Of a DNA stretch of 64,000 bases, positions 54,793 to 62,934 are shown in pieces. A program made the translations under genes and the position numbers. The DNA is taken from assembly GCA_944320965.1 (NCBI GenBank), contig CALUJO010000002.1, positions 1 to 64,000 of the forward strand, written 5' to 3'. The notes under the pieces were generated by a model. That model ran no database searches, was not told the origin of the DNA, and saw nothing but the letters and a program-made list of their open reading frames with translations. This DNA is from an uncultured Bacteroidaceae bacterium. GTDB lineage: Bacteria; Bacteroidota; Bacteroidia; Bacteroidales; Bacteroidaceae. How positions within the stretch are numbered: the stretch's first letter is position 1; each line of letters opens with the position of its first letter.

Positions 54793-56154
54793 CTAAACAT
54801 TTCCTTTTATCTTTCCAAGTATTTTGGGGAATGAAACAAAGAATATGACCGTACAAATTATTGCGGCAGTGGCATCTGATATTGCCTCGGCTGCATAGAT
54901 TCCCATGACTCCTGTAAAGCGTGGAAGTATAAGTGCAAGTGGCACAAGAAGTATGACTTTACGCAAAAGGGCAATAAATATTGATATTTTTGCCTGACCC
55001 AACGCTACAAACATATTCTGGCATGCACGCTGCAGACCGAAAATTGTCATTCCGGCAAGGAAAACCGGCAGGACGTCAGAAACGGTTTCTATCAGCAGTT
55101 CATTGCTTGAGAATACTGATGCAACCAATGACGGGAAAAGAATCATAAGAAGCATCAGTACGAAATTGAACGAAAACATTATTGTCACAACATATCTGAA
55201 GCACGACTTGACACGTTCTGTATCTCCATGGCCATAATTATAACTTACAATAGGAATAAAGCCCTGCGCAAATCCCGTAAGCGGAACACTTGCAAACTGC
55301 AACGCACTCTGCAGTATGGCAAGGGCACTGACATGTATATCGCCAAAATGTTTAAGGCTGCCGTTCAGAACAAATCCGATAAGGCTTTCGGTACTTGCCA
55401 TTATAAAAGGCGATACTCCAAGTCCTATAATAGTCATCACTATCTGCTTTGACAGCTTCATATACCTCTTTTCCAGCCTCAGCGATGCCTTTTGCGAAGT
55501 AAGGAAACGTACAACCCAAAATGCGCTTACAGCCTGGGAAATTACAGTTGCAAGTGCGGCACCCTTTACCCCCATGTCAAAAACAAAAATGAAAATAGGG
55601 TCAAGAACTATATTCATTACTGCACCAATCACAACAGACAGCATTGCAATGGCAGGACGTCCCTGCGAATTGATGAATGTATTCAGTCCGGTGGATAACT
55701 CAACGAAAAGAGTACCAAGTATATAAACCGAAAGATAATCTACTGCATAGGGCAATGTCTTTTCGGATGCACCTGTCATAAGCAGTACCGGTTCCATGAA
55801 TATCCAGGTCAGAAGAGAAGTTACGGCAGTAAATATTACAAGCAGAACAAATCCGTTTCCAAGTATTCGTCCTGCCCTTTCACGGTCGCCATGCCCGAGC
55901 GCCATTGCTGCAAGCGGCGCACCTCCGGCACCGACAATAGAAGAAAATGCCGAAATCAATATGACAATGGAAGTTGTAACCCCAACTCCGGCAAGCGCCT
56001 CAGTACCGATTCCAGGGATATGTCCGATATAAATGCGGTCAACTATATTATAAAGCAGATTGACAAACTGAGCAGCAACAGCAGGCAATGCCATCCTGAA
56101 TATCAGTGGCAGCATACGGTCTGTACCCAATCTCTCTTCATATTGATTACTCAT
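54793..56154 (-). CDS. second MATE-family efflux protein (MepA/DinF-like)
   Basis: The protein from ATG 56154 has 453 residues and 12 membrane helices. It begins YEERLGTDRMLPLIFRMALP and contains NLLYNIVDRIYIGHIPGIGT and GGAPLAAMALGHGDRERAGR, typical of the MepA-like branch. The substrate is unknown. An earlier in-frame ATG at 56196 overlaps the -7 box and is rejected. It differs strongly from the MATE protein at 1665. Confidence 0.9.
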   Translation of the reverse strand: MSNQYEERLGTDRMLPLIFRMALPAVAAQFVNLLYNIVDRIYIGHIPGIGTEALAGVGVTTSIVILISAFSSIVGAGGAPLAAMALGHGDRERAGRILGNGFVLLVIFTAVTSLLTWIFMEPVLLMTGASEKTLPYAVDYLSVYILGTLFVELSTGLNTFINSQGRPAIAMLSVVIGAVMNIVLDPIFIFVFDMGVKGAALATVISQAVSAFWVVRFLTSQKASLRLEKRYMKLSKQIVMTIIGLGVSPFIMASTESLIGFVLNGSLKHFGDIHVSALAILQSALQFASVPLTGFAQGFIPIVSYNYGHGDTERVKSCFRYVVTIMFSFNFVLMLLMILFPSLVASVFSSNELLIETVSDVLPVFLAGMTIFGLQRACQNMFVALGQAKISIFIALLRKVILLVPLALILPRFTGVMGIYAAEAISDATAAIICTVIFFVSFPKILGKIKGNV

Positions 56155-56193
56155 GCTTTTCCCTTTAATTAAACCTCTTATGCAAAGGCTGTG

Positions 56194-56201
56194 CAAAGTT
56201 A
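56194..56201 (-). promoter_or_regulatory. -7 box of the second MATE gene
   Basis: On minus, TAACTTTG followed by CACAG. It puts the transcript start near 56187 and so selects ATG 56154. Confidence 0.55.
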
Positions 56202-56320
56202 AGCAAAATATTTATTATTGTTTCTTTTTATTTGCTGCCACAACATCAAGATTTGAAATACTTGCAACCTATGCAGCAATTGGGCATATATTATTCTGAT
56301 TTTTGTCCAAAACAAGAATC

Positions 56321-57220
56321 ATGGCAAAAGACTTATTCAATAAATATATATGGTTGGTGGACACTATATATCAAGCTCAAGGCATCACATTTAAGGAAAT
56401 AAACAAAAGGTGGCTTAAAAGTAGTATAAGTGAAGGAGTTGATTTACCGCTAAAGACATTCCATAATTACCGAAAAGCAGTAGAAGACATGTTCGACATT
56501 AACATTGTCTGCAACAAACACACAGGCTACAAATATTATATAGAGAATGCCGATGATATAAAAAAAGGCGGACTCAGGACATGGCTGCTTAACACATTTT
56601 CAGTGAATAATCTAATAAACGAAGCCTATCATTTGAAACGCAGAATTATGTTTGAGGAAATACCTTCAGGACAAAAGTTCTTGACACCTCTCATAGAATC
56701 AATGCGAGATAGCAGAACTATTATGCTCCGATATAAAAGTTTCTGGCAGCAAGATGAGTTTTCGGTAGAAGTGGAACCATATCTTGTCAAAATCTTTAGG
56801 CAACGATGGTATCTGCTGGCTAGGAATACAAATAAAGGAGTTTTAAGAATATATGCATTGGACAGAATTCTGGAACTATGGCAAACAGAGAAAACATTCT
56901 TATACCCGGAGAATTTCAGTCCGGAAGATTATTTCTATAATTCGTTCGGAATAATATCACAAGATAACTGTCCTCCTGAATATATAGAACTGAAAGTATA
57001 TGGCACGCAGGTAAAGTTCTTCAGAACATTACCTCTTCATCATTCTCAAAAAGAAATAAAAAATACAGATGAATACTCAATATTCAGTTATTACCTGTCA
57101 CCGACATACGACTTCATACAGGAACTCCTTTCACATGGATACGGTGTTGAAGTTATGTCTCCCAAACATGTAAGGGATGAGGTTAGAATGCATGCCGAGA
57201 CAATTGCATCAAGAGGATAA
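56321..57220 (+). CDS. WYL-domain transcriptional regulator
   Basis: From ATG 56321 the protein has 299 residues: an N-terminal winged-helix region (about 1-75; LFNKYIWLVDTIYQAQGITF, LPLKTFHNYRKAVEDMFDIN) and a C-terminal WYL domain (about 120-225; FSVEVEPYLVKIFRQRWYLL, YALDRILELWQT). WYL proteins sense ligands, often nucleic acids or nucleotides, and frequently control mobile or defence genes. It opens the accessory block. The next gene starts 67 bases after its stop. Confidence 0.88.
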   Translation: MAKDLFNKYIWLVDTIYQAQGITFKEINKRWLKSSISEGVDLPLKTFHNYRKAVEDMFDINIVCNKHTGYKYYIENADDIKKGGLRTWLLNTFSVNNLINEAYHLKRRIMFEEIPSGQKFLTPLIESMRDSRTIMLRYKSFWQQDEFSVEVEPYLVKIFRQRWYLLARNTNKGVLRIYALDRILELWQTEKTFLYPENFSPEDYFYNSFGIISQDNCPPEYIELKVYGTQVKFFRTLPLHHSQKEIKNTDEYSIFSYYLSPTYDFIQELLSHGYGVEVMSPKHVRDEVRMHAETIASRG

Positions 57221-57287
57221 TTATCCCGTAAAACGCTTTAATATTTCATATATACACTTATTATTAAACTTAAAAAAGTTAGTCACA

Positions 57288-57785
57288 ATGGTTGAGATAC
57301 ACACATTATCTGCCGCTGATTTCAAACGGACAATGCAGGACAACGACTTATATGATTGTAATATAGAACAGTGGACAGATTTAGCAATCATATCAATAGG
57401 CAATTCTTTTGATGACGAGTTGGAAGATAAGATTTTCGCAAACGGACCTTCTTCGCACTGGTTCAGGAAACAGCATAAAAATGTTCTTAACCTTGATTTT
57501 GATGACATTGCCTCTCCTGAAGAATGGGAAAAAATATCTAAATGCAGCCAATTCGTATTGTTCAATGAAAACATGGCACACCAGATTGCAGATTTTGTAG
57601 AGACTAATAAAAAAGCCAATATCTGGATAGTACATTGCAGTGCAGGAGTCAGCCGCAGCGGTGCTGTTTCTAAATGGCTAAAAGAGTGGCTGGAACATAA
57701 ATACAGCATAGCAGCCAATAATGTCGATGGTTGCTATGCTTCGCCCAATCCATATGTTCTTATGATTCTAAACAGACTTTTCTGA
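57288..57785 (+). CDS. Cys-based (dual-specificity-like) protein phosphatase
   Basis: From ATG 57288 the protein has 165 residues. It carries the P-loop signature HCSAGVSRSG: His116, nucleophile Cys117 and Arg123 (HCx5R) followed by Ser. The upstream NLDFDD stretch (68-73) lies where the general-acid Asp of such enzymes is found. No signal peptide, so it is cytoplasmic. The fold is of the PTP/DSP superfamily, possibly acting on phosphotyrosine, nucleotides or phosphoinositol-like substrates. Frame extension upstream to 57177 overlaps the WYL gene and is not needed. Confidence 0.8.
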   Translation: MVEIHTLSAADFKRTMQDNDLYDCNIEQWTDLAIISIGNSFDDELEDKIFANGPSSHWFRKQHKNVLNLDFDDIASPEEWEKISKCSQFVLFNENMAHQIADFVETNKKANIWIVHCSAGVSRSGAVSKWLKEWLEHKYSIAANNVDGCYASPNPYVLMILNRLF

Positions 57786-58098
57786 AACAACTGTTAGTTT
57801 TGAGCAACAAAAGATACAATGTCAAAAGTCTTGTACTTAGCAAAAAATTGTCTGAATAGAAACACAACTACAATATTTTATTAAAAATATAGAATAAATT
57901 AATAAAGAACATACCATACAGCGATAAATAATCTAAAACCAAAGGAAGCCATTCCATATAAATGCTTATATTTGAAAACATAAATTTAACTATTAAATCC
58001 TATTGTTTTTTATAACCAGCAAAGATGAAAGATAGTTTATAGCAATATAACTAAATAGACAGACATCTACGTTTTAATTTAATTCACATATAAAAGTC
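57786..58098. other. AT-rich gap between phosphatase and UDG-like genes
   Basis: These 313 bases are very AT-rich. TATATTTG at 57967-57974 is a -7 match, though without a -33 partner and 125 bases before the next ATG. No ORF or hairpin of note was found. Confidence 0.4.
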
Positions 58099-58788
58099 AT
58101 GAATAAAAATGATGCTGAATATTATTATGGAATAGGAAAAGACATCGTCCCAGAAGGAATTTTTGAGCGTTTCCCTGAATTAATACCAGCTGTGGGAGAA
58201 AGTTATTATGACTGTAAAGGCAAACATAAAAAACTCCTGATTATTGCAGAAAGTAATTATTTACCTGAAGTTCCTGAAGAAGAAAGTGTTTTCAAAGACG
58301 CAAATAAATGGTACACAGGCAAAAACGTTGCTCTTATTCCAGAGACAATAAAGGACTATTTTAGTAATTGGAAAATAAATAATTTTGGAAAAGGAAATAT
58401 GTCTAAAATTATTGGTGAAGTTTTAACTGATAATCATATTACACATCAGGATATTGGACATGAAATTGCATTTTACAACTATTTTCTTCGTCCTGCACTA
58501 AATACAGGTAAAGGTTCTTATAAGAACATAGAACCAGAAAAAATTGATTACGATGTTGCAGGTGTGGCTCTCAAGGAAATAATTTCAAAATTAGAACCTG
58601 AAGTTATCGTATTTGCAAGTGCCAAAGCTTACAATGCCTTTACAAAGTATATCGATAATGACATTCCTAAATCGTGCAGTATTCACAAAGTATCGCATCC
58701 ATCATGCGCATGGTGGAACAGGAATGGAGGCGCATACGGCAGAGAAAAATTCAAAAAAATATTGAATGATCATTACATCATTAAATAG
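58099..58788 (+). CDS. protein of the uracil-DNA-glycosylase-like fold (tentative)
   Basis: A 229-residue soluble protein. Three segments line up in order with UDG-superfamily motifs: KKLLIIAESNYLP (45-57, where the catalytic-loop motif I stands), LEPEVIVFASAKAYNAFTKY (about 167-186, the central strand) and VSHPSCAWWNR (HPS at 200-202, the motif II Leu/His loop). The usual motif I residues (GQDPY or GEAPG) are not present. It may therefore bind rather than cleave. This is resemblance by eye only. Some UDG-like proteins are found in phage-defence loci. Confidence 0.5.
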   Translation: MNKNDAEYYYGIGKDIVPEGIFERFPELIPAVGESYYDCKGKHKKLLIIAESNYLPEVPEEESVFKDANKWYTGKNVALIPETIKDYFSNWKINNFGKGNMSKIIGEVLTDNHITHQDIGHEIAFYNYFLRPALNTGKGSYKNIEPEKIDYDVAGVALKEIISKLEPEVIVFASAKAYNAFTKYIDNDIPKSCSIHKVSHPSCAWWNRNGGAYGREKFKKILNDHYIIK

Positions 58789-58837
58789 TAATAATATTAA
58801 AAACAGAGAATTACATATTTATCTTTTAATAAGATAC

Positions 58838-58897
58838 AAAATCTATCAAAGCCATGATAATTAGTCCTATCAAAATATCATGGTTCTGATAGATTTT
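58838..58897. terminator. large hairpin between convergent genes
   Basis: AAAATCTATCA-AAG-CCATGATA (58838-58859) pairs with TATCATGG-TTC-TGATAGATTTT (58876-58897), a 22-bp stem with one mismatch and one G-U pair, and a 16-base loop. A- and T-rich ends fit a bidirectional terminator for the UDG-like and FtsK-like genes. Confidence 0.6.
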
Positions 58898-59067
58898 AAT
58901 TCAACTATTACGATTCTATATTATCAGACAAAGAAAAGTCAATCAAAACGACTCTCGTTACTGCTTAGACCGTTTCATTGTTTGTTTAAGGTTCAAATGA
59001 TTATCAATGGTTTCCATAATCTTATTTTATTATACATCTCTATTGCTTATCATATAATTAATATTTT

Positions 59068-60435
59068 CTAAGATATCTCAGGCAGACATAATGCGGTTGC
59101 ATAGCCCTGTTGCTTTGCTATGTATTGGGTGATTTTTTCTAATTCTGGAAAATCTACAAATGCACATTGTAAACGCACCAGAGTACCATCTTGCAGAAAC
59201 AGCATATCCCCTTTTCCGATAAGTTGGTTTGCCCCTGGACGGTCAATAATAGTTCTTGAGTCAATCAAAGAAGAAACACGGAATGCAATACGTGAATGAA
59301 AATTTGCCTTTATTGTCCTTGTAATGATATGTGCCGTCGGACGTTTGGTAGCTATTATCAAATGTATACCAACAGCGTGCCCCATCTGTGCAAGATGTGA
59401 AATAGGAAGTTCCATATCCTTACTTGCAGCCATAATAAAGTCACCGAACTCATCAATCACAGTTACGATGTAAGGCATATACTTATATCCATTTTCGGGA
59501 TTAAGCTGTCCTGAAATGAATTTCTGGTTGTATTCCTTTATGCTTCTTAAATGTGCAGCTTTCAAGAGGGCATATCGTGAATTCATTTCCATGCAAAGAG
59601 AGTTGAGGGTCTGTATCGCCTTTGTCTGGTCTGTAATAATAGCATCTTCGGTATCAGACAGTTTGGCAAGAAAATATTTTTCAATTTTTGAATATACATT
59701 GAATTCAACCTTATTAGGAGCAATTATTACAAACTTCAACTCTGCTGGATGTTTCTTGTATATAAGAGAAGTAATGATTGCATTTAAACACACAGTTTTT
59801 CCCTGCCCAGTTGCACCGGCAACAAGTAAATGAGGCAAATTGGCAAGATCTACAATAAAGACTTCGTTTGAGATTGTTTTTCCAAACGCCACAGGAAGTT
59901 CATAAGTTGATTCCTGAAATTCTTTTGAAGCGACGATTGACTTCATTGACACAATCTTAGGTTCAATGTTTGGAACTTCAATGCCTATAGTACCCTTACC
60001 AGGTATTGGGGTAATAATCCGTACCCCAGGAATCTTCAGGTTTAATGCAATATCATCTTCAAGTCCTTTTATTTTTGATATACGAACACCAGGCGCAGGA
60101 GTTATCTCATAAAGTGTAACAGTTGGCCCTACTGTTGCGTTTATACTGCATACTTTAATACCCAAAAGGCCAAAAACCCAGATAATACTATTCCTCTTGT
60201 CATTAAATTCCTCCATACTTATTGACGGTTCATCATCTTCATATGTCTGTAAAAGGTCAATAGTTGGAAAATTATACTCTTCCAAACCTTTTCTCGGATT
60301 ATACGCCTCAATAATACTTTCCTGAATTGGGATTTTAATATTATCATTTCCTTCATTTTCATTAAAGGATTCTATTCCCATATTCTCCCCCACCACCTCG
60401 GAACTCTTTATAATAGAAGATTCTATGTTTTTCAT
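59068..60435 (-). CDS. soluble FtsK/SpoIIIE-type DNA translocase paralogue
   Basis: The 455-residue protein matches the C-terminal motor of Bacteroidetes FtsK: alpha domain (about 85-160; INATVGPTVTLYEITPAPGV), then the RecA-like motor with Walker A GATGQGKT (207-214), Walker B VTVIDEFGD (324-332) and the DRPGANQLIGKGDMLFLQDG segment. It lacks the N-terminal membrane domain and long linker, and it stops at ATALCLPEIS, without the gamma domain that reads KOPS. VDPKKVEF of ordinary FtsK is IAPNKVEF here, and ATQRPT is ATKRPT. It is 224 bases after the FtsZ-like gene, same strand. It probably pumps DNA or a partner but cannot be steered or anchored in the usual way. Confidence 0.88.
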   Translation of the reverse strand: MKNIESSIIKSSEVVGENMGIESFNENEGNDNIKIPIQESIIEAYNPRKGLEEYNFPTIDLLQTYEDDEPSISMEEFNDKRNSIIWVFGLLGIKVCSINATVGPTVTLYEITPAPGVRISKIKGLEDDIALNLKIPGVRIITPIPGKGTIGIEVPNIEPKIVSMKSIVASKEFQESTYELPVAFGKTISNEVFIVDLANLPHLLVAGATGQGKTVCLNAIITSLIYKKHPAELKFVIIAPNKVEFNVYSKIEKYFLAKLSDTEDAIITDQTKAIQTLNSLCMEMNSRYALLKAAHLRSIKEYNQKFISGQLNPENGYKYMPYIVTVIDEFGDFIMAASKDMELPISHLAQMGHAVGIHLIIATKRPTAHIITRTIKANFHSRIAFRVSSLIDSRTIIDRPGANQLIGKGDMLFLQDGTLVRLQCAFVDFPELEKITQYIAKQQGYATALCLPEIS

Positions 60436-60659
60436 ACTTTCTGTTTAATTAGGATTAACATTGTTTTATTTCAAAAATTGTAATTTACACTCCACAACGG
60501 AACAAACAATGGATAGGAAAGGTATAGACTACTCTACTCCGTAATTTTTTGATATTTCTAAAAGCAACTATCCCTGTATTGACTGTTTTTGTTTTGCCTA
60601 TTATATTGCTATTAATGTCCAATTAAATAATATGGAATACTACAACAAGTATTTATATA

Positions 60660-61256
60660 TCATTCATAATATAATTTTGAAATATTCATAACCATCTTAC
60701 AAATACTCTCTGAACACATATCAAAAGCCCCAGTAATACTTGATTTTCCATATTTAGAAAACAGATAATTATTGCTATAAATCATTTCAAAATCTACCTC
60801 ACTTGACATCTCTTTAATGATTTCAAAAGCATTAATCTCCTTACGTGCTCCTTCAAAACTGAAAGGAGTAACGGCTATCAAAACTGTCGGGATACCAAGC
60901 TCCCGACAAATTTTAACGATAAACCGCACTACAGTTGCTCCTGTTCTTCCTCCTATTCCAACCACAATGAATACCACATTAGTCTTTTGAGAAAATATTG
61001 AACGGATATCATCACTGCTGTCTTCAACATTCTCATTTATCAGTATCTTCACCGGCAATAAAGAATTATCAATAGCCTCTGCATCTCTATCACAATAAAT
61101 GCAATCAACATTATCGCCATATTTGGAATAAAGATAACCAACAATATTTCCGCCACAACCTCCTATTCCAATTACCTTTACTCCTAAATCATTATGATGC
61201 ACAATCTCTTTTTGCAAGCGAAAACGGATAAATAGTTTCTTAAATAAATTATTCAT
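60660..61256 (-). CDS. truncated FtsZ-like GTPase domain lacking the T7 loop
   Basis: The 198-residue protein follows FtsZ motif by motif: VKVIGIGGCGGNIVGYLY (T1 loop, 27-43), DRDAEA (T2, 56-61), GIGGRTGAT (T4 tubulin signature, 100-108, normally GGGTGTG), IAVTPFSFEG (T5, 127-136) and YSNNYL (T6, 160-165). The T3 GLGAGA loop is replaced by NVEDSSDDIR. It ends MVMNISKLYYE, exactly before the NxDFxD T7 loop that would activate GTP hydrolysis in the next subunit, and the whole C-terminal domain is missing. It is preceded by the DUF6140-like gene (22 bases). It may bind GTP, cap filaments or act as a switch; these are inferences. Confidence 0.82.
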   Translation of the reverse strand: MNNLFKKLFIRFRLQKEIVHHNDLGVKVIGIGGCGGNIVGYLYSKYGDNVDCIYCDRDAEAIDNSLLPVKILINENVEDSSDDIRSIFSQKTNVVFIVVGIGGRTGATVVRFIVKICRELGIPTVLIAVTPFSFEGARKEINAFEIIKEMSSEVDFEMIYSNNYLFSKYGKSSITGAFDMCSESICKMVMNISKLYYE

Positions 61257-61278
61257 AAAACAATAAAAACCTTATATT

Positions 61279-61533
61279 TTAAAGAGGTTCACATTTTAAA
61301 TATTTATCCCCAGGATAAGACAATAATCCTTCCTGATACAAATCCACTCCGTATTTCTGCATGAAGGCATCACGTATCACTTTAATGTCATTATTATCAT
61401 TAAATTTAAAATGGTTAATATAATTCCTCTCTACCCCTGACAATTGTTTTGAACTGATTTCAACATACATTCCAACTTCTGCCTTAGAGTAGTTGTTTCT
61501 CATCGTTTCTTTAATAGTAATTTTGAAAATCAT
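61279..61533 (-). CDS. 84-residue small protein, DUF6140-like
   Basis: A small soluble protein that opens with a basic strand (MIFKITIKETMRNNY), then VGMYVEISSKQLSG, VIRDAFMQKYGVDLY and a C-terminal YLKCEPL. Size and pattern recall a family of small Bacteroidetes proteins annotated DUF6140; I rely on memory here and could not check. It is 22 bases before the FtsZ-like gene and likely part of the same transcript. Confidence 0.6.
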   Translation of the reverse strand: MIFKITIKETMRNNYSKAEVGMYVEISSKQLSGVERNYINHFKFNDNNDIKVIRDAFMQKYGVDLYQEGLLSYPGDKYLKCEPL

Positions 61534-61712
61534 AATATAAAATTTTTATTCTCTCATTATGCCCAAATGAAAGATGTTATTAATAAGTAGAAGTGAGGCA
61601 CAAATATCCATTCGCAAGCAATCTCTGAAATATCTCGTATATTAAAAACAACAATTCTACCCGATATTATTATAATATGACTGAGTAAAACGTCTTACCA
61701 ATCTTTCTTCAA

Positions 61713-61847
61713 TTATTTCTCCAGAATAGTTTTTGAAAACAGATATACACTTTCCTTTCCAACATAAATTCTTGAAACAGCAAATATTTCATCAAAACAA
61801 AATAATTCAATATATCCGTTATTCCGACATTTAACAAGAACGGACAT
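61713..61847 (-). CDS. possible 44-residue protein at the head of the FtsZ/FtsK-like operon
   Basis: ATG at 61847 opens a 44-codon frame, MSVLVKCRNNGYIELF through VYLFSKTILEK, closed by TAA at 61713. Composition is balanced and alternates hydrophobic and polar residues like beta strands. It lies 20 bases after the predicted transcript start (about 61867) and 180 bases before the 84-residue gene. It is short, so chance cannot be excluded. Confidence 0.35.
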   Translation of the reverse strand: MSVLVKCRNNGYIELFCFDEIFAVSRIYVGKESVYLFSKTILEK

Positions 61848-61873
61848 AAAACAACTGTTTCACATTGACAATA

Positions 61874-61904
61874 CAAAATTATCTGCCAGATGTGCCAAAA
61901 CTAA
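61874..61904 (-). promoter_or_regulatory. Promoter of the FtsZ/FtsK-like operon
   Basis: On minus, TTAG (plus 61901-61904), 19 bases, TAATTTTG (plus 61874-61881). The -7 box is a full match, the -33 box has one mismatch. Confidence 0.5.
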
Positions 61905-61949
61905 GCTCAACTAAAACTTTTGTGGAATATTTCAACTATTCAATTTGTT

Positions 61950-61996
61950 ATTATCAACTTATAATATTTCTATTTCCATTTATCAATGTTGATAAT
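61950..61996. promoter_or_regulatory. inverted-repeat cluster, candidate operator
   Basis: Three related half-sites occur upstream of the operon promoter: ATTATCAAC (61950-61958), TTATCAA (61980-61986) and TTGATAAT (61989-61996). The outer pair is a 9-bp perfect inverted repeat (with GTTGATAAT 61988-61996), the inner pair a 7-bp palindrome with a 2-base centre. The rest of 61534-62129 holds the small ORF and promoter and nothing else recognisable. Confidence 0.45.
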
Positions 61997-62129
61997 GTCA
62001 AATCTCTGATATGTACTACAATATATATTTAAGGAATGACTAATTTGTAGTATAAAAGCATGAAAATCAACTTTAATTTTCCCAATAGGCCTTTACTCCA
62101 AAGGCTGTAAAAGTTAACTCCAATAATTA

Positions 62130-62933
62130 TTATTGCTTCTTTTTGTTTGTTGCAGCAACGACAAAAATACTGATTTCATAAAGAAACCATACAGGCATGG
62201 CAACCAGCAACAAAGTAAAGATATCGGATGTTGGGGTGATTATTGCGGCAATTATAAGTATGACAACTATAGCATGTCGGCGGAAGCGGCTCATGAAGGC
62301 AGCAGAAAGAATACCAAGTTTGCCAAGAAGCCAGCATAGTACAGGCAATTCAAAAAGAATCCCCATGAGCAAAGTCATCATTGTAAGCGTATCAATATAT
62401 GATTGCAGAGTAATCATATTTGCAACATCGCTGCTGACCTGATATGTTCCGAGAAATCTGAACGTAAGGGGAAAAATAAGGAAATAGCTTATCAATACCC
62501 CCAAGACAAACATAATATAACCGGAAACAATGATGCGTGACGAATATTTACGTTCGTTCTCATAAAGTGCAGGAGATATGAAACTGAACAGAACATATAT
62601 GACATATGGAGAAGCGACAAGCAAACCGGCATACATTGCCACTTTCATATGAATAAGGAACTGCTCGGCAAGACCGGTATTTATAAGCTGTACCGAAAAG
62701 TCATCAGCCTTTCCGGATGAATATACAGTATTCAAACTGTCAAAAAGACGATAGATAATGAAATCACTGTCTTTTGGTGCAAGTACTACCGAGAACAGTT
62801 CATCCTTGAAAAAGAATGCCGCAACAGCACATATAACAACCATGAAGACAATCTTTATAACAGATGCCCTCAAGATGTCAAGATGTTCCCAAAAAGTCAT
62901 ATTACCGTTGTTGGCGGTATCCTCTTCAGCCAT
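62130..62933 (-). CDS. tatC: twin-arginine translocase subunit TatC
   Basis: The 267-residue polytopic protein has six membrane helices and the family signatures MTFWEHLDILRASVIKI (cytoplasmic N-terminus) and VLISYFLIFPLTFRFL with the conserved Glu-containing loop YENERKYS. It is the receptor for folded proteins bearing RR signal peptides. It lies 1 base after tatA. No TatB is present, as in other minimal TatAC systems. Confidence 0.95.
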   Translation of the reverse strand: MAEEDTANNGNMTFWEHLDILRASVIKIVFMVVICAVAAFFFKDELFSVVLAPKDSDFIIYRLFDSLNTVYSSGKADDFSVQLINTGLAEQFLIHMKVAMYAGLLVASPYVIYVLFSFISPALYENERKYSSRIIVSGYIMFVLGVLISYFLIFPLTFRFLGTYQVSSDVANMITLQSYIDTLTMMTLLMGILFELPVLCWLLGKLGILSAAFMSRFRRHAIVVILIIAAIITPTSDIFTLLLVAMPVWFLYEISIFVVAATNKKKQ

Positions 62934-62934
62934 A

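Noticed and set aside
57177-57287. 37-residue extension of the phosphatase
   Set aside because: It overlaps the end of the WYL gene in another frame and adds no recognisable sequence; ATG 57288 starts the domain.
58880-59071. 63-residue frame on plus
   Set aside because: It begins in the arm of the large hairpin, overlaps the 3' end of the FtsK-like gene and has unstructured low-complexity hydrophobic composition.
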